Shown here one piece after another: positions 56,870-64,000 of a DNA stretch of 64,000 bases. The first letter of the stretch is position 1; every line of letters starts with the position of its first letter. Under the pieces are notes generated by a model. It was not told where the DNA came from. It saw nothing but the letters and a program-made list of their open reading frames with translations, and did not search any database. Source of the DNA: Arsenophonus sp046530785 (GTDB taxonomy: Bacteria > Pseudomonadota > Gammaproteobacteria > Enterobacterales > Enterobacteriaceae); the NCBI GenBank assembly GCA_046530785.1, contig JBHEQT010000002.1, positions 1 to 64,000 on the forward strand. Reading direction: 5' to 3'. A program made the translations under genes and the position numbers.

Positions 56870-57580
56870 TTAACGTCGATTGCCAAAAATACGTAACATC
56901 ATTAAGAACAAGTTAATAAAATCTAAATAAAGTGTTAACGCACCAAAAATTGCGTATTTACGCACACTTTCTTGATTGCGATTATCAATTTGATTACCCA
57001 TATCTTTCAATTTCTGAGTATCATAAGCGGTTAAACCTGAAAAGATTAATATACCTGCATATGTGATAACCAACGTTAAATTAGAACTTTGTATCCAAAT
57101 ATTTATCAATGAAGAAATAATCATTCCTATTAGTGCCATAAATAAAAAACTACCCATACCACTTAAGCTTCGTTTAGTTGTATAAGCATAGAAACTAAGC
57201 GCACAGAACATGGCAGCAGTAATAAAGAAAGTAGTGGCAACAGAAACTCCAGTATAAGAAATTAATAGTAGAGAGATAGTTAATCCTGTTAAAACTGAAT
57301 AGAGCATAAACATTGCCGTTGCCATTGCTCCACTTAATTTAGGCAATAGAAATGATAGTCCCGTGACTAATGCAAATTCAGCAATAATAAGTCCTATTGA
57401 TACCCAAGCATGCGTTGCCAAATACATAATAATAGAACTATTATTAATTGCATACCAAGAAACAAATGCAGTTAATAATAAACCAACTGTCATCCAGCCA
57501 TATACTTGCGCTATATATGTTTGAATATCTACGCTAGAACGCTGAATAATCGAATCTTTTTGATTTTCAAATCGATTCAT
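56870..57580 (-). CDS. ybhL: Bax inhibitor-1 family membrane protein YbhL
   Basis: Seven-helix inner-membrane protein of the BI-1/YccA-YbhL family. Homologues act as pH-sensitive calcium leak channels; the bacterial role is not settled. The 236 residues align throughout with E. coli YbhL: QTYIAQVYGWMTVGLLLTAF, FMLYSVLTGLT, YAYTTKRSLSGMGSFLFMAL, the conserved GLTAYDTQKLKDMG, and the end GALTLYLDFINLFLMMLRIF then GNRR. AGGGTAA precedes the ATG. Same strand as uvrB and in the E. coli order uvrB-(ybhK-moa)-ybhL, with the middle genes gone. Confidence 0.95.
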   Translation of the reverse strand: MNRFENQKDSIIQRSSVDIQTYIAQVYGWMTVGLLLTAFVSWYAINNSSIIMYLATHAWVSIGLIIAEFALVTGLSFLLPKLSGAMATAMFMLYSVLTGLTISLLLISYTGVSVATTFFITAAMFCALSFYAYTTKRSLSGMGSFLFMALIGMIISSLINIWIQSSNLTLVITYAGILIFSGLTAYDTQKLKDMGNQIDNRNQESVRKYAIFGALTLYLDFINLFLMMLRIFGNRR

Positions 57581-59082
57581 AATAATTACCCTAAATCACC
57601 TTATATTAAAGATAAAGCTATTTAATTACTTTAAATAACTCAGTTAAATTTAAGTTTAACATATTTTTTTCTTAAAACCATTGTTTGTATGAAAATAAAG
57701 AAATATTTTATAATTTATTTTTAATTATTTGAATAAATAAAAAATTAATTTAAGAAAAGTTGAGTCATCAATAAAAATATAATGTAATTCAATGTAACGA
57801 TTTGTTACTACCTTGGATTTTAATCCGTATATATTTCTCTTTTATTAAAAGAAACTAAAAACATTTTTCTTATCAATAGATAATAAAAGAAAATACAGTT
57901 ATTAATGCAGAAAAATTAAAATTCTTAATATATTTTCATTAGGAATATTTTAGAGAATTTTTCTTTCATGATGAAATAATTAATATTAATTATTAATAAT
58001 ATTATTATCTAAATTTTAATTCAACGAATTTTATTTCGTCAATAAAAGTAAATATACTAACTATATTATTGTTATATTTTTCTAATAAAATCATAGTGAT
58101 TGATGAATTCTCCTTAAGGAAAATTATAGTATTTGATATTAAGTTAAATTCACGGAATTTACATCTATTTCAATTAATTTAATATAATTTAGATTATTAC
58201 ATTTTTTAAAATATTTTACGTATATTTATAAATTGTTGATGTTATAATACTTAACTCTTTTTTTTCATTTTAAAAATAATTCTTCTAATAACTAAAAATA
58301 TGATTCAGTTTGAACTAAACAATTGTTTTATTTTTTCATTAAATCTCTTCAACTTTACTACTGAGTTCTATAAAATAATAAATGGGGTAATATTTTAAGT
58401 TTTACTATATGAGAATACTGTCCATATCTGTTTTCCATATGGTAGAGAATTTTTTCTTACAAAGAAAAGAAAATTTAATTAAATCAATTATATGAAGAAT
58501 TTCAATTCTTTTTTAATAAAACCGTTTCAGTTCAAATTTCAGAAAATTTTTATCTTCTACATATAGAGAATATTCACATTATTTAGAATTTGTATTAGTG
58601 ATTTAGGTATAATAGATTCCTTAATAAGGATTAAATTTTAGTATATTATTTAAAATAAAAAATATATGAGGTGTGATACCAAGTATCAATACCTTATGAA
58701 GAAATCAAATTTCACATTTTAATTATAATCTTACTGATATTTTTAATATCTTATATTTAATTGTACTAACAATAAATTACATAGAAAAAAATTTTATTTT
58801 TTAAGTAAATAGATATAAAAATTACTGATAAAAGAAATGTAAATCGATTAGAACTTTAGTAGAATATTTATTCTAAAGAATGATTAAAGCAAGTTTAATC
58901 ACAACAATAAAAAATCATAAACCTGATGGATAAAGGTTTCATTAATATGGTAAAGTTCTACTTTTTTAATCATATTTAAATAGACGTCATCGAATTTTCA
59001 TTTTAAAGTATATTTATGATAGAAAATACCACATAAATGGTATTGAGCTCATTCCTAAACCGTATAAAACAAATTTTATCCA
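57581..59082. other. Spacer ybhL / uvrB (ybhK-moaABCDE position)
   Basis: 1.5 kb. In E. coli ybhK and the molybdopterin genes moaA-E fill this gap. No relic is readable, and the gap is shorter than those genes, so part was deleted outright. It holds the uvrB terminator candidate (59025-59044) and a small AATCCTTA/TAAGGATT-like dyad with a GGTATAAT box near 58607-58630. Confidence 0.55.
59025..59044 (-). terminator. Probable uvrB terminator
   Basis: AATACCA and TGGTATT form a perfect 7-bp stem with a 6-nt loop about 40 nt past the uvrB stop. On the minus strand it runs into TTTCTATC. Confidence 0.5.
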
Positions 59083-61098
59083 TTAAGAATTAGCGACAAA
59101 TTGTTCACGTAACAATTGAATTTGATCACGTAAAATAGCCGCTTGTTCAAATTCTAAATCTTTCACATAACGATACATTTTAGCTTCTAGCGAGTGAATT
59201 GTAAGCTCTAATTCTTTACTCGAAAGCTCCTGATAACCTTCGATCATCGTTGATGATACTTGAAATTTCTTATATTTATTTTTTTTTGATATAAATCCTC
59301 CAACTTGTAATATATCGACAACTTGTTTGTTTAAACTTTTAGGAACAATACCATGTTTTTTATTAAATGCGATTTGCTTTTCTCTACGACGGTCAGTTTC
59401 TTTAATTGCTTTTGCCATTGAATTAGTAACTTTATCGGCATATAAGATAGCCTTACCTTTAAGATTGCGAGCTGCACGTCCAATAGTTTGTATTAATGAA
59501 CGCTCTGATCGTAAAAATCCTTCTTTATCTGCATCTAAAATAGCAACTAACGATACCTCTGGAATATCCAATCCTTCACGTAACAAATTGATTCCAACTA
59601 AAATATCAAATAAACCTAAACGTAAATCACGAATGATTTCAACTCGTTCAACAGTATCAATATCTGAATGCAAATAACGAACCTTAATATCATGTTCTTG
59701 TAGATAATCGGTTAAATTCTCTGCTGTTTTTTTTGTTAAAGTTGTTACTAATACTCGTTCATTTACTTTTGTACGAAAATAAATCTCAGATAATAAATCA
59801 TCAATCTGAGTTTCAATCGGACGAACTTCAATTTTAGGATCGAGTAAACCAGTTGGTCGAACAAGTTGTTCAATAATTTTATTAGTCGACTTATCTAATT
59901 CATACTTACCTGGTGTGGAAGAAATATAAATTGTTTGTGGGGAAAGTGCTTCAAACTCATCAAAGCGTAATGGGCGATTATCTAATGCAGAAGGTAACCG
60001 AAAACCATATTCTACCAATGTTTTTTTACGGGAGCGATCACCACGATACATACTGCCAATTTGTGGAATAGTGACATGAGATTCATCAATCACTAATAAT
60101 CCATCTCTAGGTAAATAATCTAACAGAGTTGGTGGAGGTTCACCGGTTGAACGGCCAGAAAGGTAACGTGAATAATTTTCAATACCGGAACAATAACCTA
60201 ATTCATTCATCATCTCTAAATCAAATTTAGTACGCTGTGTTAACCGCTGTTCTTCAATTATTTTATTACTTTCCAGTAGTAATTTACGTTTTTCTTCCAA
60301 TTCAGCTTTAATATACTCTATGGCTTCAAGGATACGTTTACGTGGAGTTACATAATGGGTTTTTGGATAAATAGTAAATCTTGGTACATTGTGTTGAATT
60401 TGTCCGGTTAAGGGATCAAAAAGAGTTAGTAATTCTATTTCCTGATCAAATAATTCAATCCGTAATGCATATTTATCTGATTCAGATGGGAAAATATCAA
60501 TCACTTCTCCTCTAACTCTGAATGTACCTCTCTGAAATATTTGATCATTACGATGATATTGTAAATCTGCTAGACGATGTAAAATAGCACGTTGATCTAT
60601 AATCATACCTTTGTTTAAATGAAGTATCATTTTTAGATAGCTATCAGGATCACCTAAACCATAAATTACTGATACAGAAGCAACAACGATAACATCACGT
60701 CTTTCAAGAAGTGCTTTAGTAGCAGAGAGTCGCATTTGCTCAATATGTTCGTTAATAGAAGCATCTTTTTCAATAAAGGTATCTGAACTAAGAACGTAGG
60801 CTTCTGGTTGATAATAATCATAATAAGAAACAAAATATTCTACGGAATTTTCAGGGAAAAAAGATTTCATTTCACTATATAATTGTGCTGCTAGTGTTTT
60901 ATTATGAGCCATTAATATTACCGGTCGGTTAACTTTCTCAATAACATTAGCAATAGTGAATGTTTTACCTGATCCAGTAACACCAATCAGCGTTTGATGA
61001 GGAAATCCATTATTGAGACCTTCGATTAATTTTTTTATTGCTTCAGGTTGATCACCAGCAGGTTGAAATTCAGCATGTAATTTAAAGACTTTATTCAT
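59083..61098 (-). CDS. uvrB: Excinuclease ABC subunit B
   Basis: Damage-verifying helicase-like subunit of nucleotide excision repair, working with UvrA and UvrC. 671 residues (E. coli 673). Walker A GVTGSGKTFT (39-48), the damage-probing beta-hairpin SYYDYYQPEAYVLSSDTFIE (91-110), LVIDESHV motif II (about 334-341), GINLLREGLDIPEVSLVAIL, motif VI QTIGRAARN, and the C-terminal UVR domain that binds UvrC (KDLEFEQAAILRDQI, about 645-660) are all intact. AAAGG lies before the ATG. No LexA box (CTGT-N8-ACAG) was seen in the 522 bp upstream. In the same place relative to bioD as in E. coli. Confidence 0.97.
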   Translation of the reverse strand: MNKVFKLHAEFQPAGDQPEAIKKLIEGLNNGFPHQTLIGVTGSGKTFTIANVIEKVNRPVILMAHNKTLAAQLYSEMKSFFPENSVEYFVSYYDYYQPEAYVLSSDTFIEKDASINEHIEQMRLSATKALLERRDVIVVASVSVIYGLGDPDSYLKMILHLNKGMIIDQRAILHRLADLQYHRNDQIFQRGTFRVRGEVIDIFPSESDKYALRIELFDQEIELLTLFDPLTGQIQHNVPRFTIYPKTHYVTPRKRILEAIEYIKAELEEKRKLLLESNKIIEEQRLTQRTKFDLEMMNELGYCSGIENYSRYLSGRSTGEPPPTLLDYLPRDGLLVIDESHVTIPQIGSMYRGDRSRKKTLVEYGFRLPSALDNRPLRFDEFEALSPQTIYISSTPGKYELDKSTNKIIEQLVRPTGLLDPKIEVRPIETQIDDLLSEIYFRTKVNERVLVTTLTKKTAENLTDYLQEHDIKVRYLHSDIDTVERVEIIRDLRLGLFDILVGINLLREGLDIPEVSLVAILDADKEGFLRSERSLIQTIGRAARNLKGKAILYADKVTNSMAKAIKETDRRREKQIAFNKKHGIVPKSLNKQVVDILQVGGFISKKNKYKKFQVSSTMIEGYQELSSKELELTIHSLEAKMYRYVKDLEFEQAAILRDQIQLLREQFVANS

Positions 61099-61620
61099 AT
61101 AAACCTTTCTTTTACTAAAGATATTTTTATTTTTTAAATTAAATTGGTGTTAATAACACTAAAAATGAAATTAATTTAAATATTAAATAATTAGTTATAT
61201 AAATTTATTAAGTTTATAACTTGTTTTTATTAAAAATATTTTTATAATTATTAATTATAATTTAGAATAAATAGATAAATATAAAAATATTTTTTATATC
61301 CATTTTTAATTTCTATTCAATCCATATAAATTATTTTATATAAAATTTTATACCAGAGAATAATATTAATTTATAAATAAAATTCAAATTTTCTTAGTTA
61401 GAAAAACCTTTTTAGATAAAATACAAAAATGTTACCCATAAAGATTTGTGGGTAATTAAATTAATTCTTTATTAAAATCAATAGCTTTTAAGATTTCATT
61501 TAATTATTAAAATTTTATATAAAAATAATATTTTATTTTTTATTTTTTTATAAATTTTCATTTTAATAAAATAAAAATTGAATTGAATTAAAATAATATT
61601 TTCAATAGAAATTATTTTTA
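61099..61620. other. Spacer bioD / uvrB
   Basis: 522 bp of AT-rich sequence containing the bio operon terminator candidate at 61424-61455. The uvrB promoter should be here but no box pair is clear. Confidence 0.6.
61424..61455 (-). terminator. Probable terminator of the bio operon
   Basis: TTACCCA and TGGGTAA form a perfect 7-bp stem (61432-61438, 61449-61455) with a 10-nt loop. On the minus strand it is followed by CATTTTTGTATTTT. It lies about 165 nt past the bioD stop and is one of the few GC-bearing terminators in the window. Confidence 0.6.
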
Positions 61621-62298
61621 TTACAATATGTTATCTAGATTGATAAATTTACCAATTGAATAAGATTTCCAATTTGGTAAATACGGAATAATCCCTAAAC
61701 ATGGAGCTGATAATCTCTCTTGTAATGTTATCAAATAATTCTCTTGATACTGATCAGGTAAAATAATTTCATTAGCTACCCAGCCCGCTAATAATAAACT
61801 GCTTTTCTCAATTGCCTGCGCTGTTAATATCGCATGGTTGATACAACCCAACTTAATACCAACCGTTAATATCACTGGTAATTGCTCTTGTATAACCCAA
61901 TCCGCCAAAGTTTTTTCAGATGAGAACGGTGTGTACCATCCACCAATACCTTCCACAATTAGGAAATCAGTAGATAATTTTAATTTACTTAATCCTGAAC
62001 TTATTATATTCCAATCGATAAGCTTTCCTGTTAGATGACTGGCAATATGTGGTGAAGTTGCTTGAGAAAAAACAATCGGATTAACATCATCGTAATTTAA
62101 TTTTAAAGTGCTATTTTTTCTTAGTAATTGAGCGTCTAAATTTCTCAATCCGATTGTTAATTGCTTGCTACCTGAGGCTACTGGTTTATAACCTGCTGTT
62201 TGATAGCCATTATTTCCTGCTGATTGTAATAGTGCGCAAGAAACGACGGTTTTACCTATATTTGTATCAGTTCCTGTTAAAAAAAAACATTTATTCAC
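61621..62298 (-). CDS. bioD: Dethiobiotin synthetase
   Basis: ATP-dependent carboxylation of 7,8-diaminopelargonic acid to dethiobiotin, the penultimate biotin step. P-loop TGTDTNIGKTVVSCALLQ lies at the N-terminus, AGYKPVASGSKQ next, then VEGIGGWYTP, VKLGCINHAILTAQ and the end GKFINLDNIL, all typical. I prefer the GTG start at 62298 (VNKCFFLTGTDT, like E. coli SKRYFVTGTDT). It overlaps the bioC stop by 8 bases and has GGAA upstream; an ATG at 62313 gives five more residues but lacks a ribosome-binding site. A 9-base homopolymer (62279-62287) right after the start codes for FFL and is a slippage risk. Confidence 0.95.
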   Translation of the reverse strand: MNKCFFLTGTDTNIGKTVVSCALLQSAGNNGYQTAGYKPVASGSKQLTIGLRNLDAQLLRKNSTLKLNYDDVNPIVFSQATSPHIASHLTGKLIDWNIISSGLSKLKLSTDFLIVEGIGGWYTPFSSEKTLADWVIQEQLPVILTVGIKLGCINHAILTAQAIEKSSLLLAGWVANEIILPDQYQENYLITLQERLSAPCLGIIPYLPNWKSYSIGKFINLDNIL

Positions 62299-63040
62299 GA
62301 TATAGCATTCCATAAACGAGTTGATAAGTTAGTGGAAATTTCTTATTAATATTAGGATAATAATTAAGCAATTTAGCTAAATGATTTTTTGTCATTAAAC
62401 CTTTTTGTTGTCGTCCATTTGTTAAATAAGTAGCACCAATACCCTTTAAAGATTGCAGTAAAGAAGGAAATGAAGAATAAGTTAAATATGAGGATCGTTG
62501 TTCTAAAGTATATGTCCATTTATTACAAATTCGTTTGATTTGTTCAAAAGTCATAAAAGAATTAATGTGACGGTTATTATCAATTTTTTTCCAACACTCT
62601 CGTAATTCTTGTAATGATCCATCTATTAAAGTAGAAAAAGCGATTACCCCACCCTTTTTAGTAATACGATATAGCTCACTTAATGGAGTATATAAATTGT
62701 TGCACCATTGGATAGAAAGATTACTAAAACAGAGATCAATACTTTCGTCACCTAATGGTAGACAGTCCATGTCAGACTGAATATAAATTCTTGCCGTTTG
62801 TTTTTGTTGTGCAATCTCTAACATTGATGCAGATAAATCAAGCGCAATAACTTCTTTTCCTATTAGCTGCCACTGCTTACTGAAATACCCAGTACCACAT
62901 CCAGCATCTAAAATTATATTACCTGGGGTCCTAGATAGACAATCAAAAAGGTATTGACCACTTTCTTGTTGAAACAACGCAATATTGTCGTAATTTTTAG
63001 CTGCCCTCCCAAAAGCATGAGCAATCGCTTGCTTATCCAT
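62291..63040 (-). CDS. bioC: Malonyl-ACP O-methyltransferase BioC
   Basis: SAM-dependent enzyme that masks malonyl-ACP as a methyl ester so that fatty acid synthesis can build pimeloyl-ACP, the first dedicated biotin step. The start is taken at ATG 63040 (MDKQAIAHAFGRAAKNYDN, matching E. coli NKQAIAAAFGRAA). The frame extends upstream to an ATG at 63064, which would add eight unrelated residues inside bioF. Motif I ILDAGCGTGYFSKQW, VIALDLSASML, LCFSNLSIQWC and LKGIGATYL are present, and the end is YQLVYGMLYRE. Overlaps bioF and bioD by 8 bases on each side, so translation is tightly coupled. BioH was not seen in the window. Confidence 0.95.
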   Translation of the reverse strand: MDKQAIAHAFGRAAKNYDNIALFQQESGQYLFDCLSRTPGNIILDAGCGTGYFSKQWQLIGKEVIALDLSASMLEIAQQKQTARIYIQSDMDCLPLGDESIDLCFSNLSIQWCNNLYTPLSELYRITKKGGVIAFSTLIDGSLQELRECWKKIDNNRHINSFMTFEQIKRICNKWTYTLEQRSSYLTYSSFPSLLQSLKGIGATYLTNGRQQKGLMTKNHLAKLLNYYPNINKKFPLTYQLVYGMLYRE

Positions 63041-64000
63041 CGATATTCTTCTTAAAAAATTCATTTAATATTTCCATTAGCTGTTCTATATCGGATAATT
63101 GATGATTAGCCATCAACGTGATCCTTAATCTTGCAGTATTTTGTGGTACTGTTGGTGGACGAATAGCTTGAACCCAAAATCCTCTTTGTCGTAAAAATTG
63201 AGATAATTTTAAACAAACCTGGTTACTACCAATGATTAGTGGCTGAATTGCAGTATGAGAATTTAATAATGGAAAATTATAGAATTCAGCTAATTGACGA
63301 AAATAATCAATATTACGCTGTAATTTTTCTCTTAATTCATCTGCTTGACGGATTTGTCTAATGGCCTCAGATAATGCTATCGCTTGAGCTGGAGGCATTG
63401 AAGTGCTATAAATTAAATGACGGGAATATTGTAAAAAATAGTCGAAGGTATTTTTATTACAAAGTAATGCTGCTCCACTAAGCCCAAATGCTTTACTAAA
63501 TGTTACTACCAGGAGTTCAGGTTTTACATTATGTAGATAACAACTACCTTTTCCTTCATATCCTCTAACACCAACACCATGAGCATCATCTACTAATAAC
63601 CACGCTTGTGCCTTTTTTACCACTTCTTGTAATTTAGCTAATGGCGCGCTATCACCATCCATACTAAATACTCCTTCAGTAGCAACCAGTATTTTACTAC
63701 TGTGATTTTCTATTAAAAGACGCTCTAAGGACTCAGGTTTATTATGGGCAAAACGTTGTAATTTTGCTGGAGATAACATCGATGCTTCCAACAAAGAAGA
63801 ATGAATAAGTTTATCAAGTATGATATTATCATTTTTTTTCATTAATGTCATTATTATACTTTGATTTGCGGAATAGCCAGAAATAAATAATAAAGCACGT
63901 TGGTAACCTAACCAATCAGAAAGCTGTTGCTCTAATTGGGCATGAGCTCGACTATAACCAATAACATGACCAGAGCTACCACTACCTGTTCCATATTGAT
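63033..64000 (-). CDS. bioF: 8-amino-7-oxononanoate synthase (partial, N-terminus beyond window edge)
   Basis: PLP enzyme condensing pimeloyl-ACP with alanine in biotin synthesis. The open frame continues past the first internal ATG (63851) to the window edge, adding YGTGSGSSGHVIGYSRAH and LSDWLGYQRALLFISGYSAN. The roughly 322 visible codons therefore cover all but the first 60 or so residues of a 384-residue family. EGVFSMDGDSAPLAKL, VDDAHGVGVRG, the PLP-lysine motif VVTFSKAFGLSGAA, and IRPPTVPQNTARLRITLMA are intact. It is first in the visible bioF-C-D unit; in E. coli bioB would lie just outside. Confidence 0.96.
   Translation of the reverse strand, partial: QYGTGSGSSGHVIGYSRAHAQLEQQLSDWLGYQRALLFISGYSANQSIIMTLMKKNDNIILDKLIHSSLLEASMLSPAKLQRFAHNKPESLERLLIENHSSKILVATEGVFSMDGDSAPLAKLQEVVKKAQAWLLVDDAHGVGVRGYEGKGSCYLHNVKPELLVVTFSKAFGLSGAALLCNKNTFDYFLQYSRHLIYSTSMPPAQAIALSEAIRQIRQADELREKLQRNIDYFRQLAEFYNFPLLNSHTAIQPLIIGSNQVCLKLSQFLRQRGFWVQAIRPPTVPQNTARLRITLMANHQLSDIEQLMEILNEFFKKNIDG

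Noticed and set aside
61099..61200. LexA box upstream of uvrB
   Set aside because: No CTGT-N8-ACAG or close variant found, so SOS control cannot be supported from the sequence.
1..64000. CRISPR array or tandem direct repeats
   Set aside because: No regularly spaced identical repeats were seen; the many similar AT strings reflect base composition.

Overview
The window is a stretch of chromosome from a reduced, very AT-rich gammaproteobacterium, most likely an insect endosymbiont related to Enterobacterales. Every recognisable protein aligns along its length with an enterobacterial counterpart, and gene order follows the E. coli plan in several blocks. The 24 supported coding regions cover only about 24 kb of 64 kb (about 37%). 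The rest is AT desert dense in stops in all frames. No tRNA, rRNA, intact IS element, prophage or CRISPR array was seen. Retention of biotin synthesis, and of a Tat-exported EfeB peroxidase, would fit a symbiont that supplies vitamins to its host (for example an Arsenophonus- or Sodalis-type partner of a blood feeder), but the host and genus are inference.

Layout. 1-4.8 kb: the translation cluster frr-pyrH-tsf-rpsB on the minus strand, diverging from map on the plus strand. 4.8-22 kb: a 17 kb interval between map and dapD, where glnD would be expected, holding only efeB and a small ribbon-helix-helix protein gene. 22-28.6 kb: dapD followed by empty sequence. 28.6-35.5 kb: tsaB, a decayed mdtJI efflux operon, zwf and a probable hexR relic. 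35.5-43.4 kb: pykA, then mepM and znuA (minus) back to back with znuC-znuB (plus). 43.4-55 kb: aspS (minus), cmoA-cmoB and argS (plus), separated by eroded spacers. 55-64 kb: ybhL, uvrB and the overlapping biotin genes bioF-bioC-bioD, all minus.

How the genes work together. Translation and RNA modification dominate: S2, EF-Ts, RRF, Map, AspRS, ArgRS, TsaB (t6A37) and CmoA/CmoB (cmo5U34). Cell-wall supply and growth are represented by DapD and MepM, carbon and redox metabolism by Zwf and PykA, metal acquisition by ZnuABC and possibly EfeB, repair by UvrB, and vitamin synthesis by BioF/C/D.

The most notable signals outside genes are: (1) deserts that sit where hexR, lpxM, ruv/nudB, yec and ybhK-moa genes lie in free-living relatives, with mdtJ and mdtI still readable as frameshifted relics; (2) several perfect inverted repeats of 13-21 bp in the deserts; (3) recurring short GC-rich CCTCC/GGAGG hairpins in otherwise nearly GC-free DNA; (4) an orphan ParG/CopG-like gene beside a perfect palindrome. 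No clearly new multi-gene system was found.
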